Source: Rhodospirillales bacterium
GTDB lineage: Bacteria; Pseudomonadota; Alphaproteobacteria; ATCC43930; CGMCC-115725
Direction of reading: 5' to 3'
NCBI GenBank assembly: GCA_027315365.1
Contig: DAHUYF010000029.1
Coordinates: 1-64,000, forward strand
DNA: 64,000 bases
A program made the translations under genes and the position numbers. Shown here piece by piece: positions 44,061-53,915 of the stretch. The notes beneath the pieces are model-generated. The model did not search any database and was not told the DNA's origin. It worked only from the letters and a program-made list of their open reading frames with translations. How positions within the stretch are numbered: position 1 is the stretch's first letter; every line of letters begins with the position of its first letter.

Positions 44061-44845
44061 CTATTCTTCCCGCGGCAGCGCGCTTTCGTGCCAGTGGCCG
44101 ATGAGCCGTTGCGCCAGCCAGCCCAGCAGCGCGAAGATGGCGACCCCGGTCGCCGCCAGCAGCAGCAGCGCCGCGAAGAGACGCGGCATCTGCAGCCGGT
44201 AGCCCGCCTCCAGGATGCGCGAGGCCAGGCCGCTCTCGGTGCCGCCGGTGCCGGCGACGAATTCCGCCACCACCGCGCCGATGAGCGCCAGGCCGCCGCT
44301 GATGCGCGTCCCGGCAAGAAAATAGGGCAGCGCCGAGGGCAGGCGGAGATAGCGCAGCGTCTGCCCGCGCGAGGCGCCGTAGAGGCGGAAGAGATCGACG
44401 AGATTGCGGTCGGCGCTGTTGAGGCCGAGCGTGGTGTTGGCCACCACCGGGAAGAAGGCGACGATCCAGGCGCAGACCAGCAGCGACAGGAAGACCTGGT
44501 CCTTGAGCCAGATGATGATCAGCGGTGCGATCGCGACGATCGGCGTCACCTGCAGGATCACGGCGTAGGGGAAGAGACTGATCTCCAGCAGGCGCGACTG
44601 GGCGAAGAGGATGGCGAGCGCTCCGCCCAGGATCACCGCCGCGGCGAGCGCGGCGAGCGTGATGCGCAGCGTCACCAGCAGCGAGCCCAGCAGGCTCGGC
44701 CCGTCGCGCCACAGCGTCTCGGCGACCAGCAGCGGCCCCGGCAGCACATAGGACGGGATCTGACCGACCCGGACCAGCGCCTCCCAGCCGAACAGGAAGA
44801 TCAGCCCCACCGCCAGCGGCGCCGCGACCCTGGCGATGCGTCCGT

Positions 44846-44849
<4 letters not shown>
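44061..44849 (-). CDS. ABC transporter permease (SsuC/TauC type)
   Basis: A 262-residue inner-membrane permease with about six helices. The EAA-type loop for the ATPase is in FRLYGASRGQTLRYLRLPSALPYFLAGTRISGGLALIGAVVAEF. The ATG at 44849 overlaps the ATPase stop by four bases (ATGA). It belongs to the nitrate/sulfonate/taurine/pyrimidine-precursor group. The substrate is set by the binding protein. Confidence 0.87.
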
Positions 44850-45607
<758 letters not shown>

Positions 45608-45614
45608 GGCGCGC

Positions 45615-46604
45615 CTATTTCTTGAGCGTCATGCCGACGCGCTTGTCGACGAAGCGCAGCGTATAGGCCTGATGGTAGTCCAGCGTCCTGGGATAGAGGC
45701 CCTGCGCCGCCATCACCGCGAAGAAATCGCGCCAGCGCGCCTCGCCCATCGTGCCGATGCCGGATTTTTCCGACGCGCCGCTGTCGACGATGCCATAGCC
45801 CTTGAGGCGCGCGACCGCATAGGCCAGAAGGGCGTCCGTCATCTCCGGATTGTCCTTCTTGATCAGCGCGTTCGCCGGCGCGGGATCGCCATAGAGATAG
45901 CTGTACCAGCCTTCGATGCTGGCGTCGACGAAACGCTGCACCAGGTCGGGGTTCTCCGCCGCCAGCCGGCGCGAGGTCTGGATGATCGAGGCGTAGCTGG
46001 AATAGCCGGCATCGGCGAGGAGGAAGACCAGCGGCTTTTCGCCCTGCTGCTCGACCAGGAAGGGCTCGCTGGTGAGATAACCCTGCTGCACCGCCTGCTT
46101 GTCGACCAGGAACGGCGCGACGTTGAAGGCATAGGGGCGGATCTGATCGTCGCTGTAGCCGAATTTCGCCTTTAGAAAGAGCCACCAGCCGACGCGGGTG
46201 TCGGCGCTGATCATGATCGGCTTGCCCTTGAGCGCGGCGAGGCTGTCGTTGCCGACGCCGCGATGGGCGAGGAGCACCGACGGGTCCTTCTGGAACATCG
46301 CCGCCACCGCCAGCATCGGGATGTTCTCGTTGACGTAGTTGAGCGCGATGAAGGAATTGGGCGCCTCGTTGAAGTCGAGCCGACCGGCGGCGAGCAGCTG
46401 CGCATGGTTCACCTGCGGCCCGCCCTGGCGCAGCGTCACCTCGATTCCGTGCCGGAGATAGATCCCGGTGGCGATCGCCTGATAGTAGCCGCCATGCTCG
46501 GCCTCGGCCTTCCAATCGGTGCCGAAGGTGACCTTGTCCAACGCCCGCGCCGGCGCGGCAAATGCCAAGGCGGCGCACAGCAGAACGGCAATTCGACCGC
46601 GCAT
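45615..46604 (-). CDS. NMT1/THI5-type ABC transporter substrate-binding protein
   Basis: A 329-residue periplasmic binding protein. The signal peptide is MRGRIAVLLCAALAFAAPARA. The mature start FGTDWKAEAEHGGYYQAIATG and LRQGGPQVNHAQLLAAGRLDF matches the NMT1/THI5 group that binds pyrimidine precursors of thiamine, riboflavin or aromatic sulfonates. The ATG at 46604 is preceded by GGGGGG and AAGAGAGAG. It leads the three-gene operon. No TPP or FMN riboswitch was seen upstream, so the ligand is open. Confidence 0.82.
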   Translation of the reverse strand: MRGRIAVLLCAALAFAAPARALDKVTFGTDWKAEAEHGGYYQAIATGIYLRHGIEVTLRQGGPQVNHAQLLAAGRLDFNEAPNSFIALNYVNENIPMLAVAAMFQKDPSVLLAHRGVGNDSLAALKGKPIMISADTRVGWWLFLKAKFGYSDDQIRPYAFNVAPFLVDKQAVQQGYLTSEPFLVEQQGEKPLVFLLADAGYSSYASIIQTSRRLAAENPDLVQRFVDASIEGWYSYLYGDPAPANALIKKDNPEMTDALLAYAVARLKGYGIVDSGASEKSGIGTMGEARWRDFFAVMAAQGLYPRTLDYHQAYTLRFVDKRVGMTLKK

Positions 46605-46761
46605 CTCTCTCTTCCCCCCGCTCGGTTCCCCCGCTCTTCTAGCGCAGCTTGGCGCCCGGAGGAAACCGCGCCGTCGCCGCGGTTGCGGCCGATGCTTGCC
46701 GTCCCGCGGCGATCTCTCTACCATCGCGCGAGCGTCGTTTTGATCTTCGGGGCGGCCGTCG

Positions 46762-47154
46762 ATGAGATGGAGAGGGCAGCGCAGGATCATCGCCGCTTGG
46801 CTCGGACTGATTGCGCTCGCCCTCCAGGTGGAGCTGCCGCTCCTCGTCGCGGTCGAGATTTCGCTCGCCTCTCGCGCCGCCGCGAACAGCGCCTTCGAGA
46901 TCTGCGGCTACGGTCATGGTCGTGCGGCGGCGGGCGCGCCGGAGCGGACGTCCCACCATCAGCATCGCGACGGCGACGGCCTCTGCCCGATCTGCATCGC
47001 GCTCCATGCCGGCCCGGTCTTCACCGCCCCTGCCATCCTGGCGTTGCCGCTGCCGACGGCGCCGGCGATCGCGGCGGCAACGGCGGAGAGTCGCTCGGAG
47101 CCGCGTTTCGTCGCGCTCGCCGCCTATCGCTCGCGCGCCCCGCCGCTCGGCTGA
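46762..47154 (+). CDS. DUF2946-type protein next to copper genes
   Basis: A 130-residue protein with a hydrophobic N-terminal segment (AAWLGLIALALQVELPLLVAV), a His-rich linker (ERTSHHQHRDGDG) and the CPICIALHAG motif typical of DUF2946, followed by a second hydrophobic stretch. His and CxxC suggest metal binding. It starts the rightward copper cluster, 76 bases before the outer-membrane protein gene. Members of this family often lie beside copper-import or resistance genes. Confidence 0.7.
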   Translation: MRWRGQRRIIAAWLGLIALALQVELPLLVAVEISLASRAAANSAFEICGYGHGRAAAGAPERTSHHQHRDGDGLCPICIALHAGPVFTAPAILALPLPTAPAIAAATAESRSEPRFVALAAYRSRAPPLG

Positions 47155-47229
47155 TCCCTGATGATCGTTCGGCCGCCGGACCGTCTCCGCGACGGCTCGG
47201 CGCGTTTGTCAGTCGAGGGGAGCCCTTCG

Positions 47230-48189
47230 ATGAACCGCCCATATCCCGTGCTTGCCGCCGCGCTTGCCGGCGCGCTGCTGCCGTCGGCATCGGCCTTGGC
47301 CCATGGCTTTGCCGGCGACCGCTTCTTTCCCGCCACGATCCAGACCGACGATCCCTTCGTCGCCGACGAAGGCTCCCTGCCGACCGTCGCCAAGAACCCG
47401 ACCGATGCGGCGGGCACCCAGTCCTACACGGTCGAGAGCGACCTCTCCAAGCGCCTCACCCCGAGCACCGACATCCTCGCCCAGTACGAGTGGAACTACT
47501 TCCAGCCGAGAGGCGCGCCCGCCCATTACGGCTTCGGCTCGCTACTCACGGGGCTGCAGTATCAGCTCTTCATCAACGCGCCGCACGAGGCGATGGCTCT
47601 CGTCGGATTGAACGAGATCTGGGGCCATACCGGGGCGGTCAATCAAGGCGGCGCTGCCAATTACACGACGATCGAGCCCGCGTTCGACTGGGGCAAGGGC
47701 TTCGGCGACCTGCCGGACTCGCTCTCGTGGTTCCAACCTCTCGCCGTCACCGGCAATCTGTTCGTCGATTTTCCGGCCCGCGTCAACAATGACGGCATGG
47801 TCAATCAGACCGTGTTCAACGCCGGCTTCGCCATCGAGTACAGCCTCGAATATCTGGAGCATCAGGTGAAGGATGTGGGGCTCAGCTGGCCGTTCGACCG
47901 CCTGATTCCGCTGGTCGAGATCACCAGCGCGACCCCGATCAACCGCGGCACGGTCGCCGGCTCGTCCTCGCCCTTCAACGGCTTCATCACCAACAATGAG
48001 GGACGCGCGACGACGGGGGTGATCGCCCCCGGCATCATCTGGTCGGGGCAGTACTACCAGATCGCCGCCGAAGCCGTCCTCCCCTACGGCGAGGGACAGG
48101 GCCACGGCGTCGGCGGGCTCATTCAGCTGCATTTCTACTACGACGACATCTTTCCCCAGAGCTTCGGCCGTCCGACCTTCGGAGACTGA
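47230..48189 (+). CDS. Putative outer-membrane beta-barrel protein of the copper cluster
   Basis: A 319-residue exported protein with the signal MNRPYPVLAAALAGALLPSASALA and an N-terminal mature His (HGFAGDRFFP). The rest alternates polar and hydrophobic residues and has many aromatic ends, such as YEWNYFQ and QLHFYYDDIF, as in an outer-membrane barrel. No exact family was recognised. The ATG at 47230 is preceded by GAGGGGAG. It precedes copC by one base. Confidence 0.65.
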   Translation: MNRPYPVLAAALAGALLPSASALAHGFAGDRFFPATIQTDDPFVADEGSLPTVAKNPTDAAGTQSYTVESDLSKRLTPSTDILAQYEWNYFQPRGAPAHYGFGSLLTGLQYQLFINAPHEAMALVGLNEIWGHTGAVNQGGAANYTTIEPAFDWGKGFGDLPDSLSWFQPLAVTGNLFVDFPARVNNDGMVNQTVFNAGFAIEYSLEYLEHQVKDVGLSWPFDRLIPLVEITSATPINRGTVAGSSSPFNGFITNNEGRATTGVIAPGIIWSGQYYQIAAEAVLPYGEGQGHGVGGLIQLHFYYDDIFPQSFGRPTFGD

Positions 48190-48190
48190 C

Positions 48191-48544
48191 ATGCGCATCC
48201 TGATAGCGGCCTCGCTGCTGATCATTGTCGCGGCGCAAGCGGCCCGCGCTCATGCCTTTCTCGACCACGCCTCGCCGGCGGTCGGCAGCCGCGTGACGCA
48301 GGCGCCTGCCGTCGTCACGCTGTGGTTCACGCAGCAGCTCGAACCGGCCTTCAGCACTGTCGAGATCGTCGACGGGGGCGGCCGCCGCGTCGACCTGGGC
48401 CTGCAGGTCGACGCCACGGATCCGACCGTGCTGCATGTGGCGGTGAAGCCGCTGCCGCCCGGCACCTACCGGGTCGAGTGGCGCGTGGTTTCGGTCGACA
48501 CGCACACCACGACGGGCCATTTCATCTTCGAGGTCGGTGGCTGA
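48191..48544 (+). CDS. copC: Copper-binding periplasmic protein CopC
   Basis: A 117-residue protein. The signal peptide is MRILIAASLLIIVAAQAARA, and the mature chain begins HAFLDHASPAVGS, where the N-terminal His and the following region make the Cu(II) site. The C-terminal VDTHTTTGHFIFEV provides a second His and Asp. No Met-rich Cu(I) site is seen, so it is of the one-copper Cu(II) type. It starts one base after the outer-membrane protein gene and 24 bases before copD, showing one operon. Confidence 0.9.
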   Translation: MRILIAASLLIIVAAQAARAHAFLDHASPAVGSRVTQAPAVVTLWFTQQLEPAFSTVEIVDGGGRRVDLGLQVDATDPTVLHVAVKPLPPGTYRVEWRVVSVDTHTTTGHFIFEVGG

Positions 48545-48568
48545 GCGCGGCGCGCGCGGGAGGTGCCT

Positions 48569-50545
48569 ATGCAGAGTCTGTTGACCGTGGTGCGCGCGCT
48601 GCACTTCGCCTCGCTCTTCGCGCTGGCGGGCAGCCTCGCCTTCATGGCGCTCGTCGCCGCGCCGGCCTTTCGCCGCCATCCCGACGCGGCCGGCGCCGAG
48701 GATTTCCGCCGGCGCCTCTTCCGCCTGGCCTGGCTCGGCCTGGGGCTGGGCGTCGTCTCGGGGCTGCTCTGGCTCCTCCTCGAGGCGAAGAGCATGAGCG
48801 GGCGGCCGCTGGCCGACGCGTTCTCCGGACAGCTTCTCGGCACGGTGCTGAACCGCACCCATTTCGGGCATGACTGGGAGCTGCGCGGCGCGCTGGCGCT
48901 GCCCCTGGTCCTCGTCCTGCTGGTCGCCGCGCGCCGGCAAGCGGCCGTCGCGAACGCCGCCTTATGGGGCGCGCTGGGGTTGAGCGCGGCGGAGGTGGCG
49001 ACGCTCGCCGGCGCCGGTCATGCCGCGGCGGGAACCGGCTGGGCCGGCTCGCTCCAGCTTGTCGCCGACGGGACGCATCTGCTGGCGGCGGGCGCGTGGG
49101 TGGGCGGGCTGGCGCCGCTGGCGCTGCTGCTCGCCGCGGCGCGGCGCAACGCACGCTCCGCTTGCGGCCGGGCGGCCTATGACGCGACGCGGCGCTTCTC
49201 CGCGCTCGGCCTGATCGCCGTCGCCGCGATCCTCGCGACCGGCCTGGTCAACAGCCTCTTCCTGGTCGGCACCGTCCCGGCGCTGCTCGGCACCGATTAC
49301 GGCCATTGGCTGATGATCAAGGTGGCGCTGTTCGCGGTCATGGCGATCCTTGCCGCGATCAACCGGTTCTGGCACCTGCCGCAGCTGGCCGGGAAGGCCG
49401 CGCCGGCCGCCGCGCTGCGGCGGCTGCAGCGCAACGCGCTGGTCGAGGTCGGGCTGGGCGGCGCGGTGCTGCTGGTGCTGGGCGCACTGGGCACGATGCC
49501 GCCGGCGCTTCATTCCGAGCCCCGCTGGCCGCTGCCCTACCGCCTCAGCCTCGCGGCGATCGAGGCCTCGCCGCAGCTGCGGATCGAGGCGCTCGCCGCG
49601 CTCGCCGTCGCCCTGCTCGGCCTCGCCGCACTCGGCTATGCGCTGGTCCGTCCGTCCCAGCGCATGGCGCTGCTGATCGCCGGCGGGTTCATCTTTCTCA
49701 CCGTCGGCTGGTGGCCGCTGCAGTTCATGCTGGTCGCCGCCTATCCCACCAGCTTCGCGCGATCGCCGGTGCCCTTCGCCGCCGCCTCGATCCTGCGCGG
49801 CGCGCGGGTCTATGGCGAGAACTGCGTCGCCTGCCACGGCGCCGGCGGCCGCGGCGACGGGCCGCTCGCCAAGGGCCTCGCCGTGGCGCCCGCCGATCTC
49901 ACCGCAGAGCATATCTTCGGGCATAGCGACGGCGATCTCTTCTGGTGGATCAGCCGCGGCATTCCGACCGGGCCGATGCCCGGCTTCGCCGCGAGCGTGA
50001 GCGCGCAGGGCCGCTGGGACCTGATCAACTTCATCCGCGCCCGCGCCGGCGCGGCGCAGCCGAGCGCGCTGCTGCCGGGGGTGACGGCCGGCCCGGCGCC
50101 CTTGGCGCCCGACTTCGCCTTCGAGCGCGGCGGGCGGCAAGGCACGCTGCGCGAGGCGCTCGCCACGGGGCCCGTCCTCCTCGTGCTCTACCGCCTGCCC
50201 GGCGCGCTGGCGCGGCTGCGGCAGCTCGCGGGTCAAGAGCACCGGCTCGCCGCCGCCGGCCTGCGCCTGCTGGCGATCCCGATCGATCCCGCAGCGGCGG
50301 AGACCGACGCGGCCGGGCCGCTGCCCGATTTCGCGGCGAGCGCCGAGCCTGACGCGGCCGCGGCCTATGCGCTCTTCACCGGCGGCGATCATCCCGGCGA
50401 TTGCGAGTTCCTGATCGGCGGCGCCGGCTTCCTGCGCGCGCGCTGGCGGGACGCGCCGCCGGACGAGGCCGCGCTGCTGACCGCGCTCGGCCGCCTCGCG
50501 GCGCTGCCGATGCACGCGCGGCCGGCGCATGTCCACGCCCATTGA
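48569..50545 (+). CDS. CopD copper transport protein fused to cytochrome c and a redoxin-like domain
   Basis: A 658-residue multi-domain protein. The first 400 residues form a CopD membrane domain with about eight or more helices and His/Met positions for copper import (VRALHFASLFALAGSLAF, ATLAGAGHAAAGTGWAGSLQLVADGTHLLAAGAWVGGL). Residues 419-423 are CVACH, the haem c site, followed by IPTGPMPGFA with a Met ligand. Residues about 509-640 look like an AhpC/redoxin domain (APDFAFERGG) but lack the CxxC or peroxidatic Cys; the C-terminus is His-rich (MHARPAHVHAH). ATG at 48569 has GGGAGG. The cytochrome and redoxin domains should lie in the periplasm. Confidence 0.83.
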   Translation: MQSLLTVVRALHFASLFALAGSLAFMALVAAPAFRRHPDAAGAEDFRRRLFRLAWLGLGLGVVSGLLWLLLEAKSMSGRPLADAFSGQLLGTVLNRTHFGHDWELRGALALPLVLVLLVAARRQAAVANAALWGALGLSAAEVATLAGAGHAAAGTGWAGSLQLVADGTHLLAAGAWVGGLAPLALLLAAARRNARSACGRAAYDATRRFSALGLIAVAAILATGLVNSLFLVGTVPALLGTDYGHWLMIKVALFAVMAILAAINRFWHLPQLAGKAAPAAALRRLQRNALVEVGLGGAVLLVLGALGTMPPALHSEPRWPLPYRLSLAAIEASPQLRIEALAALAVALLGLAALGYALVRPSQRMALLIAGGFIFLTVGWWPLQFMLVAAYPTSFARSPVPFAAASILRGARVYGENCVACHGAGGRGDGPLAKGLAVAPADLTAEHIFGHSDGDLFWWISRGIPTGPMPGFAASVSAQGRWDLINFIRARAGAAQPSALLPGVTAGPAPLAPDFAFERGGRQGTLREALATGPVLLVLYRLPGALARLRQLAGQEHRLAAAGLRLLAIPIDPAAAETDAAGPLPDFAASAEPDAAAAYALFTGGDHPGDCEFLIGGAGFLRARWRDAPPDEAALLTALGRLAALPMHARPAHVHAH

Positions 50546-50597
50546 GCTCGCCCGCCGCCTTCCCTAGGCTCGCCCGGCACGAGCCGGAGCAAGCGTC

Positions 50598-50894
50598 ATG
50601 CCCTATGTCATCCAGACCTTCGACAAGCCCGACCACGCCCATATCCGCACCGCCACCCGCGCCGTCCATCTCGACTATCTCGAGCAGCACAAGGGCAAGC
50701 TGCTTGCCGCCGGCGCGATGCTGCACGACGACGGCTCGACCGGCGAGGGCGGGCTGCTCATCGTCGACACCGAGGACCGTAAGATCGCCGAGGAGTTCAT
50801 CGCCAACGATCCCTTCACCAAGGCGGGGCTCTTCGCCAAGGTGACCGTGACGCGCTGGCGCAAGGCGTATTTCAACCTCCGGAACTGTCTCTGA
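50598..50894 (+). CDS. YciI-like protein
   Basis: A 98-residue single-domain protein with MPYVIQTFDKPDHAHIRTATRAVHLDYL, a conserved His-Asp pair (HDDGSTGEGGLLIVD), and DPFTKAGLFAKVTVTRWRKA, the YCII signature. The fold is a ferredoxin-like dimer; the reaction is unknown. It is 52 bases after the CopD fusion. Confidence 0.85.
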   Translation: MPYVIQTFDKPDHAHIRTATRAVHLDYLEQHKGKLLAAGAMLHDDGSTGEGGLLIVDTEDRKIAEEFIANDPFTKAGLFAKVTVTRWRKAYFNLRNCL

Positions 50895-50976
50895 ACGCAA
50901 ACCGCGACGCGGGCGGGAACATCGGCCGGCGGCGAGTGTTCGGAGAGGGTCGAGAGCCAGACCTGGAGGTTCGCCC

Positions 50977-51129
50977 ATGACGAGGACATTTGCCAAGATC
51001 TTCCTCGCGCTGTTCCTGCTGACCGGTGTCGGCACGGTGCTGAGCGCGTGCAACACCACCGCGGGCTTCGGCGAGGATATGTCGAACGCCGGCGACGCCG
51101 TTACCAACAGCGCCGAGAAGAACAAGTAA
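50977..51129 (+). CDS. Entericidin EcnA/B-family lipoprotein
   Basis: A 50-residue lipoprotein, too short for usual gene calling. The signal is FAKIFLALFLLTGVGTVLSAC with lipobox LSAC, and the mature peptide NTTAGFGEDMSNAGDAVTNSA matches entericidins. GGAGG lies before the ATG. Entericidin A and B act as antidote and lysis peptides in enterics; the function in Alphaproteobacteria is unclear. A terminator follows 22 bases later. Confidence 0.87.
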   Translation: MTRTFAKIFLALFLLTGVGTVLSACNTTAGFGEDMSNAGDAVTNSAEKNK

Positions 51130-51150
51130 CCCAGCTTCCGCGCCGGGCAG

Positions 51151-51185
51151 AAGCCCCGCTCGCAGCTCCCTGCGGCGGGGCTTTT
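51151..51185 (+). terminator. Terminator after the entericidin gene
   Basis: The 9-bp stem AAGCCCCGC/GCGGGGCTT, with a second stem CGCAG/CTGCG in the loop, is followed by a short T-run. Confidence 0.78.
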
Positions 51186-51222
51186 CTCGTCCGCTTCCCG
51201 TCGCCGCCGAGGCTCGAGCCGG

Positions 51223-51849
51223 CTAGCGATCCGGCTTGCCGCGCGGCGGCACCGAGCTGCCGGCGCGATTGGCGCCGGACGAGGCGATCGGCAGCTTCGA
51301 CAGTTCTTGCACCTCGGCCAGATGCTGCTGCAGCATCGGCAGCGTGTGCTGCGCCAGCGCCCGCAGCACCGGCTCCTCGCCCGCCTGAAGCTCCCTCTCG
51401 AAGAGCGCGATGGCCTGCTCGTGGCCCTTGAGCTGCAGCGGAATGTACTGCTGGTCGAATTCGCGGCCGTTCAACGCTTGCAGCCGCGTCAGCGCGGCCT
51501 GATCCTCCTTGCCGGGCGCGGCGGGCGGCGTGTCGTAGCCCAGGCGCTGCGACAGGCGCTCGAGCGCATCGTTGATGGCGCCGTGATCGGTCACCATCCA
51601 GCGGCCGAACTCGCGCACCGCCGGCCCGGCGGCGCGCGTCATGGCGAGTTGCCCCATCTCGACCTCGCCCTTGCTGTCGGCGGCGGCCTGGCGCAGGAAC
51701 TCGCGGTCCTGCGCGCTTTCCAGCCGCTGCCGCGGCGGCGTCATGCCGCCGCCCGAACTCGCGGGCGGCGCCTGCCCCGGGGATTGCGCCCAGCTCGGCG
51801 CGGCGATCAGCAGCGCAAGCACGACGGTGGCGGCAAGGCGTGATGTCAT
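51223..51849 (-). CDS. Exported DUF4142 protein
   Basis: A 208-residue secreted protein. The signal is LAATVVLALLIAAPSWAQ. The DUF4142 domain is a ferritin-like four-helix bundle: DREFLRQAAADSKGEVEMGQLAMTRAAGPAVREFGRWMVTDHGAINDALERL, then GREFDQQYIPLQLKGHEQAIALFERELQAG. Family members are periplasmic or outer-membrane and often stress-linked; the role is unknown. It converges on the entericidin terminator. Confidence 0.85.
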   Translation of the reverse strand: MTSRLAATVVLALLIAAPSWAQSPGQAPPASSGGGMTPPRQRLESAQDREFLRQAAADSKGEVEMGQLAMTRAAGPAVREFGRWMVTDHGAINDALERLSQRLGYDTPPAAPGKEDQAALTRLQALNGREFDQQYIPLQLKGHEQAIALFERELQAGEEPVLRALAQHTLPMLQQHLAEVQELSKLPIASSGANRAGSSVPPRGKPDR

Positions 51850-52063
51850 GGCGAGCCTCCGGCAGGTGACTATCCGTCGGCAACGGCGCCATCGCCGCGG
51901 TGTTCCGCGCCGGGCAGAGGCTTTTTTTCGGGAACGGTCGGGCTCCGGCGCGGCAGCGACCCGGGCCGTCCCCGGCAGGCGGAACTTGGGCCGGGGAAAT
52001 GCGCGCCGCGGTGGAACCGGCGGTGAGGCCGCGCGTTGACCGGCCTACTGGCGGGAGGAACCC

Positions 52064-52519
52064 ATGGTTGCACGATGGATGCTATGCGCCGCGCTGCTGC
52101 TGTCGCTCTCCACCCCGGCGCATGCGCTGTGCCGGGACGACCTCAAGGAGCTTCAGCCGCGAATCGATCGCCTGAAGAAAGCGAGTCCGGCGCGGTACGG
52201 CCTCGCCATCCAGTGGCTGGGCCGGGCGCAGGAGGCCGAACCCGGCAGCGAGGTCGAATGCCTCAACTTCGCCGCGCGCGCCCGCCGGGCGCTCATCGAG
52301 CAGATCCAGGAAGCCGCCGATTGCCTCGGCGCCAACGCCAGCCTGGCGCAATGCCGCGGCGGCGGCGGCGGCGTGCAGGCGGTGACCGCGACGGCTGCCG
52401 GCCTCGGCGGCGATGGCGGTTTCGGCGGCGTCAACGGCACGATCAACGCCTCGGCCGGCATGGTCGGCTCGGTGGGACAGACGAATCACGGCCAGGAAGC
52501 GACGGGAACCGACCGATAG
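52064..52519 (+). CDS. Secreted hypothetical protein with glycine-rich tail
   Basis: A 151-residue protein with the signal MVARWMLCAALLLSLSTPAHA. The mature part begins LCRDDLKELQPRIDRLKKAS, with four or more cysteines (Cys in VECLNFAARARR and ADCLGANASLAQCRGGGGG). The last third is Gly/Ala-rich. GGGAGG lies before the ATG. I do not recognise the family. It may be a cell-surface or periplasmic protein. Confidence 0.65.
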   Translation: MVARWMLCAALLLSLSTPAHALCRDDLKELQPRIDRLKKASPARYGLAIQWLGRAQEAEPGSEVECLNFAARARRALIEQIQEAADCLGANASLAQCRGGGGGVQAVTATAAGLGGDGGFGGVNGTINASAGMVGSVGQTNHGQEATGTDR

Positions 52520-52647
52520 GGCTTCGGCGGCCCGCCCACGGCCGCAGCGGTGAAGGGAGCGGCGCCGCCGATCCTTACAGGGCGTTAACTTGCCGCCGGC
52601 ACCATTACGCCTCAGAACAGCAAGGCGTGGCCGGCTGGGGGGCAGCG

Positions 52648-52992
52648 ATGCGGCAGCGATGGCGGTTGGTCGGGTTGGCGTGCCTGCTGGCCGCCGGCTG
52701 CGGGGTGGCGGGCGACGATTATGGCGGAGGTTACGGTTCATGGTATGATGCCCCATATTACCCCTGGTCCGGGGAGCCCTATGGCTGGGCTGGAACCGAT
52801 GTCGGGGTGAGCGGGCTGGGCGTGTGGGGACTGGGCCCCTGGGGCGGCGGCGACTGGCATAGAGGCTGGGGCGGCTGGCATGGTGGGTGGCACGGCGGCT
52901 GGCATGGCGGTATGCATGCCGGCTGGCACGGCGGACGGGCCGGCGGCTGGCATGGCGGCGGCGGACACGGCGGTGGCGGCGGACACCACTGA
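52648..52992 (+). CDS. Lipoprotein with Gly-Trp-His-Gly repeats
   Basis: A 114-residue lipoprotein. The signal is RLVGLACLLAAGC. The middle is Gly/Tyr/Trp-rich and the C-terminal 40 residues consist of repeats of the type GGWHGGWHGG, closing with GGHGGGGGHH. The many histidines could bind metal ions. GGGGGG precedes the ATG. The repeat count may vary between strains. It lies in the segment after the copper module, but any link is only positional. Confidence 0.62.
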   Translation: MRQRWRLVGLACLLAAGCGVAGDDYGGGYGSWYDAPYYPWSGEPYGWAGTDVGVSGLGVWGLGPWGGGDWHRGWGGWHGGWHGGWHGGMHAGWHGGRAGGWHGGGGHGGGGGHH

Positions 52993-53033
52993 CCGGATGG
53001 CCGGGAACGGATGGCGAGACGGAGGCTGAGGCG

Positions 53034-53915
53034 ATGAAGGTTCGGACCTTGTGGCTGGCGTTGTTCCTGGCGAGTTGCGCGGCCAATGGCATGGCCCAGC
53101 CGGCCTCGCCGCCCAGCGGCGACCTGAAGGCGGCGATCGCCGCCGGCCAGCGTGGCGATTACGACGAGGCGATCCGCCTCCTCGACCACGGCCTCGGCGC
53201 GCCCGGCCTGTCGAGCGAGGAGCAGGCCAAGCTGCTGCTCTATCGCGGCTTCGCCTATGATGAGGCCGGCAAGTACGACCGCGCGATCGAGGATTACACC
53301 AAGGTGCTCCACCTCAAGCCCGATGCGCTGCAGGTCTATTACCGGCGCGGCATCGCGCATCGCGAGAAGGGCGAATACGCGGCGGCGCTGGCCGATTTCG
53401 ATACCGCGCTGGCGCCGGGCGCCAAGCCCGCGCCGGGCGCTCGGACGCCGCCGGACTGGCCCTTCGTCCATGGCGACCGCGGCGTCGTCCGCTTCGCCAC
53501 CGGACGCTTCGCCGAAGCGGCGCAGGATTTCGCGCGGGTGGTGGCGCTCGACCCCAGCGATCAATACGGCATCCTCTGGCTGCACATCGCGCTGAGCCGC
53601 GAGGGCAAGCCCAACGCGCAGGAATTCGCGCGCCAGGCCGCCGCGGCACCGGCCGACGAATGGCCGCAGCCGCTGCTCTCGCTCTTCCTCGGCAAGGCCA
53701 CGCCCGACCAAGTGCGCCAGGCGGCGGCAGCGGGCGAGGCGGAGGCGCGGCAGAATCAGGAATGCGAGGCCAATTTCTTCCTCGGCGAATACGCCCTCGT
53801 CCATGGCGACGCCAAGTCAGCGACGCCGCTGCTCAAGCAGGTGGTCGACGCCTGCACTCCCAGCCTCGGCGTCCATGCCGGCGCCGCGGGCGAGTTGGCG
53901 AGGATCGGGAAGTAG
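53034..53915 (+). CDS. TPR-repeat lipoprotein or exported protein
   Basis: A 293-residue protein with an N-terminal signal (MKVRTLWLALFLASC) and tetratricopeptide repeats: AIAAGQRGDYDEAIRLLDHGL, AYDEAGKYDRAIEDYTKVLHLKPDALQVYY and VRFATGRFAEAAQDFARVVALDPSDQYG. It probably gives a protein-protein surface in the periplasm. GGAGG lies before the ATG. It ends 373 bases before the oxygenase gene. Confidence 0.8.
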   Translation: MKVRTLWLALFLASCAANGMAQPASPPSGDLKAAIAAGQRGDYDEAIRLLDHGLGAPGLSSEEQAKLLLYRGFAYDEAGKYDRAIEDYTKVLHLKPDALQVYYRRGIAHREKGEYAAALADFDTALAPGAKPAPGARTPPDWPFVHGDRGVVRFATGRFAEAAQDFARVVALDPSDQYGILWLHIALSREGKPNAQEFARQAAAAPADEWPQPLLSLFLGKATPDQVRQAAAAGEAEARQNQECEANFFLGEYALVHGDAKSATPLLKQVVDACTPSLGVHAGAAGELARIGK

